A program made the position numbers and the translations under genes. DNA of 64,000 bases from Microlunatus elymi (lineage in GTDB: Bacteria; Actinomycetota; Actinomycetes; Propionibacteriales; Propionibacteriaceae). Positions 21,964 through 32,068 of this stretch are shown piece by piece. Below the pieces are notes generated by a model. The model had not been told where the DNA came from and made no database searches. It worked only from the letters and a program-made list of their open reading frames with translations. The DNA lies in contig NZ_CP041692.1 in the NCBI RefSeq assembly GCF_007362775.1, positions 3,224,001-3,288,000 of the forward strand. Reading direction: 5' to 3'. Position 1 is the first letter of the stretch. Each line of letters begins with the position of its first letter.

Positions 21964-22720
21964 CTTTGAGCTGTTGCGGAGTCCAGCCGGCGGCATCGGC
22001 CTGGAGCTGATTGTTGATGAAGATGGTCGGCGTGCCCTGGACGCCGTCGTTGTTGGCCGCGGTGGCCGCCGACTGCATCCAGGATTGGTACTTCATGTTG
22101 TTCACCGCGGAGATGAAGTTGTCGCTCGGGTTGCCGACCTGCTTGGCCAGATCGATCAGCTGTTCGTTGGTCCAGGCCTTGCCGTAGTTCTGCCACAGCC
22201 CGAGGTAGAACGCCTCACCGAAACCGTCCGCCGCAGCCGCGGCCATCGCGTTGCCGGAGCGCAGCGAGCCCTGCTGGCCGTCCTCGTTGTCGATCACCGT
22301 CAGCACGAACAACTCGATCTTGACCTGGCCCTTCTTCTGCAGGTCCAGGATGGTGTCGCCGAGGTTGTCCTCGAACTCCGCGCAGTGCGGGCAGCGGAAG
22401 TCCTCGTACAGCTTCAGCGTGACCGGCGCGTTCTTGTCGCCGAGCACGATCGGCTTGCCGTCGGTGACAGTCACCTTGCCCCAGGTCGGGACGTCGCCGC
22501 TGGCCGTCTTCGGCTTGCCGAAGTTGGTCGCGTAGCCGATGCCGACCCCGATCACCGCGACCACGACGACGACCACCAGCACCAGCAGCCCCAGCCGCCG
22601 CCGCTTGGACTGCCGGGCCTTCTGCTCGGCGGCGAGCCGGGCCCGCTCCCTGGCGTTGCTGCCGTCCTGCTTCGGCGGCTTGTTCTTGCCGCCGTTGGAG
22701 CGGTTGGCGTCGGAGCTCAT
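21938..22720 (-). CDS. DsbA-like membrane-anchored thioredoxin-fold protein (first copy)
   Basis: A 260-residue protein with a charged N-terminal tail (Lys/Arg-rich to residue 42), one transmembrane helix (about 43-63) and an external DsbA domain with CPHC (Cys110-Cys113) in YEDFRCPHCAEFEDNLG and the cis-Pro loop GTPTIFINNQ. It probably acts as a thiol oxidase for exported proteins. Its ATG overlaps the stop of the MauE/DoxX gene by 4 bp, so the membrane partner and both DsbA proteins form one unit downstream of trpA. MauE-type proteins are thought to support disulphide chemistry, which fits. Confidence 0.92.
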   Translation of the reverse strand: MSSDANRSNGGKNKPPKQDGSNARERARLAAEQKARQSKRRRLGLLVLVVVVVVAVIGVGIGYATNFGKPKTASGDVPTWGKVTVTDGKPIVLGDKNAPVTLKLYEDFRCPHCAEFEDNLGDTILDLQKKGQVKIELFVLTVIDNEDGQQGSLRSGNAMAAAAADGFGEAFYLGLWQNYGKAWTNEQLIDLAKQVGNPSDNFISAVNNMKYQSWMQSAATAANNDGVQGTPTIFINNQLQADAAGWTPQQLKDAVNKADR

Positions 22721-23253
22721 GCATTCCCCTCGTCGTCGTCAAATCCGCCGGTCACGGCGTCCAGGCTGAGGCGGGTCCGTGGCTGCAGGAACAGCCAGGC
22801 GGCACCGGCCAGGAAAATAATGTCGCGGATCAGGTCCGGAAGGTAGCTGGTCGCTCCCGGAGCGACCTGCCCGCCGGCACTGAAGCACCCGCAGTCGATG
22901 CTGAGCCCGCGGGCCCAGGCCTGGATCAGTCCGACCACGAACGCCAGCTGGAGCAGGAAACTCAACGCGGCCGCCCATCGGGTGAACAGGCCCGAGATCA
23001 GGACCAGGCCGAGCAGCACCTCCAGGTACGGCAGTGCCCAGCCGACGATCTGCGCCAGCGTGTCGGGGAGCAGTTCGTAGGCCCGAACGGCCGCCACCGA
23101 CTGGGCCGGATCTCCGATCTTCAGCACGCCGGCGACGATCCACACCACCCCCAGACCGACCCGGACGACCGTACGCGCCCACGGGAGCACGACGGCCCAG
23201 TTCACCGCACGGCGGCGTGGTTCGGGCGCGGACTGGCTGGCTGACTCGGACAT
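22717..23253 (-). CDS. MauE/DoxX-family redox membrane protein
   Basis: A 178-residue four-helix membrane protein. The family is recognised from VRVGLGVVWIVAGVLKIGDP in the first helix and the DCGCFSAGGQ loop, whose cysteine pair is the hallmark of MauE-like proteins that work with thiol-disulphide exchange proteins. It is followed with a 4-bp overlap by a DsbA-like gene, which supports a role as membrane electron acceptor or donor for it. Start ATG 23253; it lies 20 bp after the trpA stop, so it is probably in the trp transcription unit. Confidence 0.85.
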   Translation of the reverse strand: MSESASQSAPEPRRRAVNWAVVLPWARTVVRVGLGVVWIVAGVLKIGDPAQSVAAVRAYELLPDTLAQIVGWALPYLEVLLGLVLISGLFTRWAAALSFLLQLAFVVGLIQAWARGLSIDCGCFSAGGQVAPGATSYLPDLIRDIIFLAGAAWLFLQPRTRLSLDAVTGGFDDDEGNA

Positions 23254-23273
23254 CGCAGGCTCAACCTCACAGC

Positions 23274-24157
23274 TCAGACAGAAGTTCCCGCCGGCGACAC
23301 CAAACCGGATCGGATTCCGGTTGCCAGCTCGGACACCACCGTACGAAGGCCGGTCAAGTCGTCCGGTCGGCCGGCCTCGTCGGCCTCGATCAGCCGGCTG
23401 ACCAGGGCCGATCCGACGATCGCGGCGTCGGCGTAGGCGCTGATCTCGGCTGCCTGGGCGCCGGTGGAGACGCCGAGCCCGACGCCGATCCGGGCGCTCG
23501 GCACCGCGGTCCGGATCCGCTGCACCAGCGTCGGCGCGGCCGACGAAGTCTGCGCACGAGCACCGGTGACGCCCATCAGCGAGGTCGCATACACCCAGCC
23601 GCGGCAGGCGGCCAGGGTCTCGGCCAGCCGCCGGTCCGACGAACTCGGCGCCACCAGGAAGACCCGGTCCAGGCCGTGCGCGTCGGACGCGGCGAACCAG
23701 TCCTCGGCCTCGTCCGGGGTCAGGTCCGGCGTGATCAGGCCCGCGCCGCCGGCCGCCGCCAGGTCCCGGGCGAACGCGTCCGGACCGTAGCGCTCGACCA
23801 GATTCCAATAGATCATCACCACGGCGGCGGTGCCGGTCTCGGCCACCGCCTCGACCGCGGAGAACACGTCCCGGACCCGGACGCCGCGTTCCAGCGCACG
23901 GGTGGCGGCCTTCTGGATGGTCGGGCCGTCCATCACCGGATCGCTGTACGGCATGCCGATCTCGACCAGGTCGACGCCCTCGTACTCCTTCTCCCCCGAC
24001 GGGCCGACGCCGCACAGGGCGCGCATCGCCGCCAGCGATCCGGGCACGCTCGGGTAGCCGACGGGCAGATAGCCGACCAGGGCGCCACGGCCATCGGCTT
24101 TCGCCGCGGAGAAGATCTTGCCGCTGATGCCTTCGTCGAATCGATCCTCGTGCGCGC

Positions 24158-24161
<4 letters not shown>
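23274..24161 (-). CDS. trpA: Tryptophan synthase alpha subunit
   Basis: Cleaves indole-3-glycerol phosphate to indole, which is channelled to TrpB. The 295-residue product carries the catalytic Glu and Asp in [21 protein letters not shown] (first 20 of which span the motif), the phosphate-binding [15 protein letters not shown] and the [10 protein letters not shown] segment. The usual FVTAGDP-like strand reads [11 protein letters not shown], a variant seen in actinobacteria. Start is GTG 24161, overlapping the trpB stop by 4 bp. It is somewhat longer than most TrpA, mainly at the N-terminus and in the first loop. Confidence 0.95.
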
Positions 24162-25423
<1,262 letters not shown>

Positions 25424-25430
25424 GATCTTT

Positions 25431-25500
25431 TCCTTACCTGCAAGGGATTGACGGGGAGGACGAGGTCACGCGACGAGCCTCACCATCGACGCAGGAAGGA
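25431..25500 (-). promoter_or_regulatory. Hairpin that hides the trpB ribosome site
   Basis: On the minus strand, TCCTTCCTGC (25500-25491) is complementary to GCAGGTAAGGA (25441-25431) with one bulged T. The 3' arm contains the trpB Shine-Dalgarno AAGGA; the 5' arm lies inside the 19-codon ORF a few bases before its Trp and stop codons. The loop is 49 nt. This is the arrangement expected of translational attenuation; function is inference. Confidence 0.5.
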
Positions 25501-25539
25501 ACCCGCAGCCGTCGTGATCACCGGTGCGTCCATGATCAT
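25480..25539 (-). CDS. Putative 19-residue ORF ending in Trp-stop between trpC and trpB
   Basis: The ORF reads [19 protein letters not shown] followed by TGA. Its ATG overlaps the trpC stop as ATGA, so it would be translated by coupling. It has one Trp codon, the last sense codon. In Streptomyces a small gene (trpX/trpM) occupies the same position, but I see no sequence similarity to it. Ribosomes stalled at the Trp codon would cover the 5' arm of the hairpin that hides the trpB ribosome site. The ORF is too short to judge by composition, and could be chance; position and hairpin are the support. Confidence 0.45.
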   Translation of the reverse strand: MIMDAPVITTAAGSFLRRW

Positions 25540-26339
25540 CGATGGGCCAGCGCCGGGTGGGCACCGGCCGAGACCAGGTCGGCCACGCCCAGGCGCGGAT
25601 CACGTCCGGTCACCAGGGCCTCGCCGACCAGCACCACGTCGGCACCGCTGCGGGCCAGCTCGATCACGTCATGCGGACCCTTCACCCCGGACTCGGCAAC
25701 CTTGACGATGCCGTCGGGGATCCGCGGGGCCAGCCGGGCGAAGGTGCCCGGATCGACCTCGAGGGTCTGCAGGTTGCGGGCGTTCACGCCGATCAGCTTG
25801 GCGCCGGCGGCGACGGCCCGGTCGATCTCCTCTTCGGTGTGGGTTTCCACCAGCGGCGTCAGCCCGATCGACTCGGCCCGCTCGATCAGCGACACCAGCT
25901 CGAAGTCGCTCAGCGCGGCCACGATCAGCAGCGCGAGATCCGCGCCGTTGGCCCGGGCCTCGAACAGTTGGTACGCGGTGACGATGAAGTCCTTGCGGAG
26001 CACCGGGATGTCGACCGCCATCCGGACGTTGACCAGGTCCTCCAGGGATCCGCCGAACCGGCGCCGCTCGGTCAGCACCGAGATCGCCGCAGCGCCGCCG
26101 GAGGCGTACGCCGCCGCCAGCGCGGCCGGATCGGGGATGTCGGCCAGTGCGCCCTTGCTCGGGCTGGACCGCTTGACCTCGGCGATCACCGAGACGCCGG
26201 GCGCGCGGAACCGCGGCATCGGATCCAGCGCCGGGTCGACGTGCAGCACGCGCTCCTTCAGCCGGTCAAGGCTGACCGCGGCTTGGCGGTCGGCAAGGTC
26301 CTGCCGTACGCCGTCGACGATCGTGTCGAGAACGCCCAT
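25536..26339 (-). CDS. trpC: Indole-3-glycerol phosphate synthase
   Basis: Closes the indole ring in tryptophan biosynthesis. The 267-residue barrel has [15 protein letters not shown] with the catalytic Lys, the [18 protein letters not shown] strand, the [14 protein letters not shown] segment and the phosphate-binding [10 protein letters not shown] and [11 protein letters not shown]. Length is normal for the monofunctional enzyme; there is no fused TrpF. Start ATG 26339. The stop codon TGA overlaps the ATG of a 19-codon ORF. It lies 48 bp after the HGxxPAAW gene in the hisI-trpE-...-trpBA operon. Confidence 0.96.
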   Translation of the reverse strand: MGVLDTIVDGVRQDLADRQAAVSLDRLKERVLHVDPALDPMPRFRAPGVSVIAEVKRSSPSKGALADIPDPAALAAAYASGGAAAISVLTERRRFGGSLEDLVNVRMAVDIPVLRKDFIVTAYQLFEARANGADLALLIVAALSDFELVSLIERAESIGLTPLVETHTEEEIDRAVAAGAKLIGVNARNLQTLEVDPGTFARLAPRIPDGIVKVAESGVKGPHDVIELARSGADVVLVGEALVTGRDPRLGVADLVSAGAHPALAHR

Positions 26340-26387
26340 GACCGATTCCCACTCCCTCTTGGCGAACTGGCGCCGTAGCCGGGCCGA

Positions 26388-26699
26388 CTACCGCTTCTTC
26401 TTCTCGTAGATCCCGAAACCCAGGGCCTGCATGATCAGACCCGCGGCGATGCCGATGACGCAGATCGCCCCGCCGATCACGAACAGCGCCCAGTTGGTCC
26501 GCATCACCAGGCCGATCGCGCCCACCAGGAAGCCCAGGAAGATGCAGATGGTCGCCGTCCACATCGCGCCGGTCTGACCGTGGTGCACATGCCGCATCGG
26601 CCGCGAGTCCAGCGGCTGCAGAGCCGGATTGGCGTGCCGCCCGGTCGACACCTCGGGCACCGTCGAGGTCTGCACCGTATCGGCCATCTCGTTCACCAT
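26388..26699 (-). CDS. HGxxPAAW-motif small membrane protein
   Basis: A 103-residue protein with two hydrophobic helices (MWTATICIFLGFLVGAIGLV and LFVIGGAICVIGIAAGLIM) and a basic end (YEKKKR). The segment HVHHGQTGAMWTA is a variant of the HGxxPAAW motif, in which Pro is Gly and Ala is Met. Members of this actinobacterial family are found next to trp genes, as here between the trp-associated membrane protein and trpC; their function is unknown. Start ATG 26699; ATG 26687 is possible. Confidence 0.8.
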   Translation of the reverse strand: MVNEMADTVQTSTVPEVSTGRHANPALQPLDSRPMRHVHHGQTGAMWTATICIFLGFLVGAIGLVMRTNWALFVIGGAICVIGIAAGLIMQALGFGIYEKKKR

Positions 26700-26776
26700 C
26701 CTGACTCCTGCACCCCTGCAATCGGATTGTCCTCAGGGTCATTCTGGCCCAGCGACTCGCGGCGCACCAATCGGGG

Positions 26777-27361
26777 TCAGTTGCCCTGCTTCGAATCCGG
26801 CGGAAGGGTCGGATCCTCACCCGCATCGATCGACTTCCAGACGGCTCCTGCGTCGATCTCCGCGTCCGGATCGGCGGGCAACAGAGTCCGCTGCTGTGCG
26901 GCGGCGCGTTCGAATCGGGACGCCCGCTGCGGCCAACGACCGGCCCGCAGCAGCACGATCACCGCCCCGGCCAGCACCAGCAGGCAGCCGACCGCGTACG
27001 CGATGCTGCCGCCGACCAACTGCAGGTGATAGGAGTCGGCCAGGGTGTGTTTGCGCAGCTCGGTGAAGACCTCGGCGGAGTCCGGACGTTGCAGCGGCAT
27101 GGTGATCACGCCGAGCAGAGCGATCAGGCCGACCAGCACCGCGACGATCCGCCGGCCGGTGGCCCGCAGCGCCAGCATCAGCAGGACGCCCGCCAGGATC
27201 GCCACCCCCAACGCCTGTGCCACCCCGCCGGTGATGTCGCTGCCGCTGAAGTGAACCAGCCCGTCGGCCGAGTACCACGGCACCGCGGCACCGGCGACCA
27301 CCGCGATCGCGCCGATGATCAGCAGAGCGAAGGCGATGGTCCGGCTGCGTTCGGAGGTCAC
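26777..27361 (-). CDS. Trp-biosynthesis-associated membrane protein (TIGR02234-like)
   Basis: A 194-residue membrane protein with about four helices and a charged C-terminal tail. Position directly after trpE and the layout (VAGAAVPWYSADG in the first external loop, then paired helices ending in GCLLVLAGAVIVLL) match the actinobacterial trp operon-associated family whose M. tuberculosis member is Rv1610. Function is not known; aromatic amino acid transport is sometimes suggested, without support here. ATG 27361 overlaps the trpE stop by 4 bp. Confidence 0.85.
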   Translation of the reverse strand: MTSERSRTIAFALLIIGAIAVVAGAAVPWYSADGLVHFSGSDITGGVAQALGVAILAGVLLMLALRATGRRIVAVLVGLIALLGVITMPLQRPDSAEVFTELRKHTLADSYHLQLVGGSIAYAVGCLLVLAGAVIVLLRAGRWPQRASRFERAAAQQRTLLPADPDAEIDAGAVWKSIDAGEDPTLPPDSKQGN

Positions 27362-28905
27362 CGCGGCGAGCCCTCCTCCGAGCCGACCGGAGTGAAGGTT
27401 TCGGCGACCGAGATCGCCCGGATCACCGCGGCCGCCTTGTTCTGCGACTCCTGGTCCTCCAGCAGCGGGACCGAATCGGCGACGATCCCGCCGCCGGCCT
27501 GGACGTAGCCGATGCCGTTCCGCAGCACGGCGGTCCGGATGGCGATCGCCGCGTCGCCGTCGCCGGCGAAGTCGAGATAGCCGACCACACCTCCGTACAG
27601 GCCTCGGCGGGACACCTCGAGCTTGTCGATGATCTCCATCGCCCGCACCTTCGGCGCCCCGGACAGGGTGCCGGCCGGGAAGGCGGCCAAGATCACGTCC
27701 AGCGCGGATCGGCCGTCGGCGATCTCGCCGACCACGGTCGACTCCAGATGCATGATGTGGCTGTAACGCCGTACCTCGGCGAATTCGATCACCTCGACGC
27801 TGCCCGGCCGGCAGACCCGACCAAGATCATTCCGGCCAAGATCAACAAGCATCAGGTGCTCGGCACGTTCCTTCTCGTCGGAACGCAACTCTGATTCCAA
27901 AGCCTGATCTTCGCGGTCGTCGGCGCCGCGCGGTTTGGAGCCGGCGATCGGATGGGTCAGCGCGGTCCTGCCCTTCACGGTGACCAACGCTTCCGGGCTG
28001 GAGCCGACGATGTCGAAGCCGTCCATCCGCAGCAGATACATGTACGGGGACGGGTTGCTCAGCCGCAACACCCGGTAGACGTCCAGCGCATCGGCGGAGG
28101 TCTCCACCTCGAACCGCTGGCTGACCACGATCTGGAACGCCTCGCCGGCCTCGATCTCGGCCACCGCCGCCCGGACCGCGTCCTGGTACTCGTCGGGGGT
28201 CCGCTGCCGGCGGATCGGCAGCCGATGATCCTGGTCGGCGAGCACCGCGGTCGGCGGGGTCGGCCGGCCGAGCGCCCGGGTCATCGCCTGCACCCGCTCG
28301 ACCGCGTCCGCGTACGCCTCGTCGACGCGTTCGTCGGTGTCGTCGTAGTTGATCGCGTTGGCGATCAGCCAGACCTCTCCGGTTTCATGATCGACAACGG
28401 CGACGTCGCTGGCCAGCATGAAGCCCAGCTCGGGGATGTGAAGATCGTCGTGGTTGGTGTCCGGCAGCACCTCGACCCGGCGGACCGCGTCGTAGGAGAG
28501 GTAGCCGACCATGCCGGACGTGAAGGACGGCAGGCCGTCGATCCGCGGCGTGTGCAGCCGCTCCAGGGTGGTTCGCAGTGCCTCAACCGGGTCGCCGCCG
28601 CTGGGCAGGCCGACCGGCGGGTTGCCGGTCCAGAACGCCTCGCCGTTGATTTCGCTCAGGGTGGCCACCGCGCGGACCCCGATGAAGGAGTAGCGGGCCC
28701 AGACGCCGTTGTGCTCGGCCGACTCCAGCAGATAACTGCCCGTCCGGCCGCCGGTCAACTTGAGATACAGCCCGACGGCGGTCTCCGCGTCGGCCAGCAC
28801 GCGGCGATAGACCGGGACCACCCGCCGATCGGCCGCCAGCGTACGGAATTCGGCCAGGCTCGGCGTGATGTTGCACGCTCGTACGGCAGTGGAACCGACA
28901 CTCAT
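27358..28905 (-). CDS. trpE: Anthranilate synthase component I
   Basis: Makes anthranilate from chorismate with glutamine-derived ammonia; the first committed step to tryptophan. The 515-residue product has the Trp feedback-binding LLES motif at residues 59-62 and the chorismate-binding catalytic core: [53 protein letters not shown] and [18 protein letters not shown]. TrpG is not in this window. It follows hisI with a 4-bp overlap and heads the trp genes, so his and trp synthesis share a transcript. No leader peptide rich in Trp precedes it; the only candidate Trp-sensing ORF is before trpB. Confidence 0.97.
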   Translation of the reverse strand: MSVGSTAVRACNITPSLAEFRTLAADRRVVPVYRRVLADAETAVGLYLKLTGGRTGSYLLESAEHNGVWARYSFIGVRAVATLSEINGEAFWTGNPPVGLPSGGDPVEALRTTLERLHTPRIDGLPSFTSGMVGYLSYDAVRRVEVLPDTNHDDLHIPELGFMLASDVAVVDHETGEVWLIANAINYDDTDERVDEAYADAVERVQAMTRALGRPTPPTAVLADQDHRLPIRRQRTPDEYQDAVRAAVAEIEAGEAFQIVVSQRFEVETSADALDVYRVLRLSNPSPYMYLLRMDGFDIVGSSPEALVTVKGRTALTHPIAGSKPRGADDREDQALESELRSDEKERAEHLMLVDLGRNDLGRVCRPGSVEVIEFAEVRRYSHIMHLESTVVGEIADGRSALDVILAAFPAGTLSGAPKVRAMEIIDKLEVSRRGLYGGVVGYLDFAGDGDAAIAIRTAVLRNGIGYVQAGGGIVADSVPLLEDQESQNKAAAVIRAISVAETFTPVGSEEGSPR

Positions 28906-29291
28906 CGCTCGTCCCCGCTCAGCAGCACCCGGTCATCGAAGCAGGTCCGGGCACCGGTGTGGCAGGCAGGTCCGGTCTGATCGACCTTGACCAGCAGGGT
29001 GTCCCCGTCGCAGTCCAGCCGCACCTCGCGCACCGCCTGCCCGTGGCCGCTGGTCTCCCCCTTCACCCAGTAGGACTGCCGGCTGCGCGACCAGAAGGTG
29101 GTCCGGCCGGTGGTCAGGGTGCGGTGCAACGCGACGTCGTCCATCCAGCCGACCATCAGCACCTCACCGGTGTCGTACTGCTGGATCACCGCGGCGACCA
29201 GGCCGGCGGAGTCGCGCTTCAGTCGGGCGGCGATCGTCGGGTCGAGTTCACCCGCGGCCCGGGTGTCTTCGGCTGCATTCACGCCGACCAT
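28902..29291 (-). CDS. hisI: Phosphoribosyl-AMP cyclohydrolase
   Basis: Zinc enzyme that opens the purine ring of PR-AMP, the third step of histidine synthesis. The 129-residue monofunctional form has [14 protein letters not shown], the [17 protein letters not shown] segment and the metal ligands in [12 protein letters not shown] and [11 protein letters not shown]. There is no fused HisE domain. Start ATG 29291 ([10 protein letters not shown]) follows a GGGAG at good spacing. It is the first gene of the hisI-trp operon; 73 bp separate it from a divergent gene, so both promoters lie there. Confidence 0.95.
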   Translation of the reverse strand: MVGVNAAEDTRAAGELDPTIAARLKRDSAGLVAAVIQQYDTGEVLMVGWMDDVALHRTLTTGRTTFWSRSRQSYWVKGETSGHGQAVREVRLDCDGDTLLVKVDQTGPACHTGARTCFDDRVLLSGDER

Positions 29292-29364
29292 TCTCTCCCG
29301 GACGTTGATGGCGATGCGAACCGTGTCCAGAGTGACCGGGCGTATTCGTCTAGCATCTGCGGTT

Positions 29365-30024
29365 ATGAGCTTTGCCAAGGACGAGCGCGCCAATTTGTGC
29401 GACCTGCTCTCCGAGGTCGGTCCCGATGCGCCGACCCTGTGCGGCGACTGGACCGCCCACGACCTGGCCGCACATCTGTGGATCCGGGAGACCGACCCGG
29501 TCGGCGCGCCGGGGATCCTGGCCAAACCGCTGGCCGGGCTGACCGAGCGGCGGATGGCCGAGGCGAAGTCCCGGTGGTCTTACGAGGAACTCGTCGATCG
29601 GGTCCGCAAGGGGCCGGCCCGATTCTCGGTGTTCGCACTGCCGGGGGTGGACGAGCCGGCGAACACCACCGAGTTCTTCGTCCATCACGAGGATGTACGG
29701 CGAGCCGGCGGGCAGCCGCTGGGGCCGCGTGATCTCGGCGAGGACGTCGAGGAGTGGATGTGGCGGCGGCTGAAGCTGCTCGGCCGCGCGTTCTTCCGCC
29801 GGGCCAAGGTCGGGGTGGTACTGGAACGGGTACCGGCGACGGTCGAACCGGGCAGCGATCCGGAAATCATCCGGGCCCAAGGCGGCAACCCGATCGTCAC
29901 CGTGGTGGGCAAGCCGAGCGAGCTGGTGGTCTTCGCCAACGGCCGGACCCAGGTCGCCGACGTCAAGCTGGTCGGCGAGCAGGAGGCGATCGACGCGCTG
30001 CTGGACAGCGATCTGTCGGCCTGA
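29365..30024 (+). CDS. TIGR03085 family metal-binding protein
   Basis: A 219-residue member of the DinB/maleylpyruvate-isomerase-like superfamily that is restricted to actinobacteria. The N-terminal helix bundle has [32 protein letters not shown], whose His residues belong to the presumed metal site with the later [14 protein letters not shown]. Some superfamily members use mycothiol; the activity of this group is unknown. Start ATG 29365. It diverges from hisI and converges on a secreted protein; the two stop regions are duplicated copies of TCGGCCTGATTCA 21 bp apart. Confidence 0.85.
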   Translation: MSFAKDERANLCDLLSEVGPDAPTLCGDWTAHDLAAHLWIRETDPVGAPGILAKPLAGLTERRMAEAKSRWSYEELVDRVRKGPARFSVFALPGVDEPANTTEFFVHHEDVRRAGGQPLGPRDLGEDVEEWMWRRLKLLGRAFFRRAKVGVVLERVPATVEPGSDPEIIRAQGGNPIVTVVGKPSELVVFANGRTQVADVKLVGEQEAIDALLDSDLSA

Positions 30025-30049
30025 TTCACTTTCAGTTCGGCCTGATTCA
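30016..30049. repeat. 13-bp direct repeat at two convergent stop codons
   Basis: TCGGCCTGATTCA occurs at 30016-30028 and 30037-30049, period 21 bp. The first copy supplies the stop of the TIGR03085 gene; the second covers the stop of the minus-strand gene at 30047. Confidence 0.85.
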
Positions 30050-31063
30050 GCCGTCGACCACGACCTGCAACTCGCCGATCCGCAGCATCCGGGTACGCGT
30101 CCCGGTGACCGCCTCGTCACCCTGCAGGACCGGGTTCTTGCCGTCGTCGACCCGGTAGTGAATCGACCATCGGGTGGTCATCGAGACCCGATAGTTGCCG
30201 GTCTTCTCGTACACGTGACCGCAGGTCGGTGATGGTGTCGCGGGTTTCATCCCGCGGTGCCACGGCGTACCCATCGAGGAACAGGCGAACGGCTTCCCGT
30301 CACCGGGATCGATACTCAAGCCGGTCGGCCGCAATGACAGCGAAACCGTCATGCCGGCCGCAGTCTTGGTGACCCGTTTGGCCTGCTGGTCGCCGCCGAC
30401 TGCCCAGAACCACAACGGATAACCGACCGCGGAGTCCAGCGGCAGTCCCGTCACCTCACTGCGTACATGATGAACGGAATGGTCCGGCCCGACCCCCGGC
30501 GCCGGCGCATCGAACGTGAGCGAAGCCTTGACCTGTTGGTAAACCTGCTGTGGTGTCAGTCGCGGCTTCGCAGCCTTCTGTGCCCCGCCACCTTGGCCGA
30601 AGTCCCCGACCACGCAATCCGCGTTGTCGGCGCTGTAGATCACCTGGCAACCCGCGGCATCGAACAGCGCCTGCCCGGCAGCTATCTGCGCCTGCACATG
30701 CCCGCTCTGCAACGCCTTCGTAAGCTGCAGCCCCAACTCGTCCAAGGATGGACCCGTAGGTTGACTCTGGCCGTTGGCGACGGGGCCATGGTGGGTCCTG
30801 GAACTACCGGAGGTCTCAGCATTGCCGCTGTTGTTCGGAGGCGCCTGCTTCTGGTCCTTGTTGCCGGCGTCGGGCAGTGGGTCTTTCTCAGAACCATTCG
30901 TGCTGGTGGACTGATCAGCACTTGCCGTGACATGGCCGCCGGACACCAGGTTGTCTTTCATTACCTTCTGCGTGCCGGCCTCAGCTGCTGCCGGTCCCCA
31001 CAGAACCAACAATCCTGTCGCCACCAAGGTCACAGCGACTCTGCCTATCCCCCGAACGTGCAT
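30047..31063 (-). CDS. Secreted protein of actinobacterial PKD-like type
   Basis: A 338-residue exported protein. A signal peptide (GIGRVAVTLVATGLLVLWG, likely cut after AEA) is followed by a low-complexity Ser/Asn/Lys region to about residue 120, then a folded region with LTPQQVYQQVKASLTFDAPAPGVGP, GYPLWFWAVGG and PTCGHVYEKTGNYRVSMTTRW. The last part, with paired cysteines (PFACSSMGTP ... PTCGHVY), matches proteins that are often labelled ATP/GTP-binding in Streptomyces, a label not supported by any motif here. The start, ATG 31063, overlaps the upstream lipoprotein gene by 19 bp. Role unknown; probably surface or envelope associated. Confidence 0.75.
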   Translation of the reverse strand: MHVRGIGRVAVTLVATGLLVLWGPAAAEAGTQKVMKDNLVSGGHVTASADQSTSTNGSEKDPLPDAGNKDQKQAPPNNSGNAETSGSSRTHHGPVANGQSQPTGPSLDELGLQLTKALQSGHVQAQIAAGQALFDAAGCQVIYSADNADCVVGDFGQGGGAQKAAKPRLTPQQVYQQVKASLTFDAPAPGVGPDHSVHHVRSEVTGLPLDSAVGYPLWFWAVGGDQQAKRVTKTAAGMTVSLSLRPTGLSIDPGDGKPFACSSMGTPWHRGMKPATPSPTCGHVYEKTGNYRVSMTTRWSIHYRVDDGKNPVLQGDEAVTGTRTRMLRIGELQVVVDG

Positions 31064-31683
31064 GGCTCTCCCGTGCTCAACTGGTCGGCCGAGTAGACCC
31101 TCCAAGCCTCGGGCGTGGAACGGTCTTTCTTCCCCTCCGCCGCCCGCATATCTACTTTGCTGAGCTCCCAGTTCCCCGGTGACATCGCTTTTCCGTTGAC
31201 CACCGAACGGAGCGCGCGTGCGTCCTCGCACGCCTCGAAGGTGATCACACTTGTGGGTGATTTGGGCGAGTGAAGCTCCGGACCGTTCGTTATCGTCAGC
31301 GCACCGCTAACCACGCGCGCATCCATCTCCTTGTTCTGTGTGAACGCGTTTCTCAACCATTCGTCCATGGGTCCGGCGGGATCTGTCATCGCCAGCAGCG
31401 AGTCTGGCGGCACACCAGTGGGCTTCTTCCGGCCCGCATCGATATAGGCGTTCTCGAAGTTGATGTATTGCTCCTGCGCCGCGGCGACCTGCGCCGCGCG
31501 ACTCGAAGAGGGCGACTGCGACGGAGATGCCGATGGTGTCGGCGACGATGTGGCACGCGAGCTTTCGTGACCGGTCGACGGTGTCGGCGTCGGATCGCCG
31601 TCGGCGGTACCGCAGGCGGCCAGCGTGCACAGCATCAGCGCCGTACCGATCGCCGTTGCGAATGCTGCCCATCGTCTCGACAT
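31045..31683 (-). CDS. Lipoprotein of unknown function
   Basis: A 212-residue lipoprotein: signal peptide, lipobox LAAC with Cys24, then a Thr/Pro/Ser linker (residues 30-62) and a folded part with a pair of Cys in FEACEDARALRSV and EPCTFGG. The NTF2-like layout (QYINFENAYIDAG ... AMTDPAGPMDEWLRN) is common in actinobacterial lipoproteins, but I cannot name a family. Start ATG 31683. It overlaps the next secreted-protein gene by 19 bp, which suggests that they are made together at the cell surface; the pair was probably processed by Lgt encoded at 17354. Confidence 0.78.
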   Translation of the reverse strand: MSRRWAAFATAIGTALMLCTLAACGTADGDPTPTPSTGHESSRATSSPTPSASPSQSPSSSRAAQVAAAQEQYINFENAYIDAGRKKPTGVPPDSLLAMTDPAGPMDEWLRNAFTQNKEMDARVVSGALTITNGPELHSPKSPTSVITFEACEDARALRSVVNGKAMSPGNWELSKVDMRAAEGKKDRSTPEAWRVYSADQLSTGEPCTFGG

Positions 31684-32068
31684 CCCGGTCGACCCCTTCG
31701 TCTGTGCTCAAACTGAGTGGGCAGTGATTCTAGACACGGATCGACCCCGAATCGGTTCTCCCTGTGGATAACTTCGCCGAAAACCGCGAAGAAATATCGA
31801 TCGGCTGACCACAACGTGCTCGGCACCAGCAGAGTGTCGGACGGTGGCACAAGCCTGAATGCTCTCGCCGAGGCCGTCGGTGCTGCCTGACCATCGTCGG
31901 CTGGCGATCCGGGGCGGTAGCGCGCTCCGCCCGAGGTGACGCGAGATTGCGTTCGAGACCAGGTCAGCGTGATCCGCACCGAGTTGCCGGCCGGGTAGTC
32001 CAGCCGGCGGCGACATCTGAGCGCGGAGCGGTCGAACGACGGACCCGCCGACCGGCACGGCGTGCGCG
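31684..32068. other. Non-coding stretch upstream of the lipoprotein gene
   Basis: About 385 bp with open frames on both strands but no recognisable protein, ribosome site or codon pattern. It presumably holds the promoter of the lipoprotein gene at 31683. It is followed by a large inverted repeat. Confidence 0.4.

Noticed and set aside
27358-29291. Classical Trp-rich leader peptide before trpE
   Set aside because: trpE is fused by a 4-bp overlap to hisI, and no Trp-rich short ORF precedes hisI in the 73-bp divergent gap.
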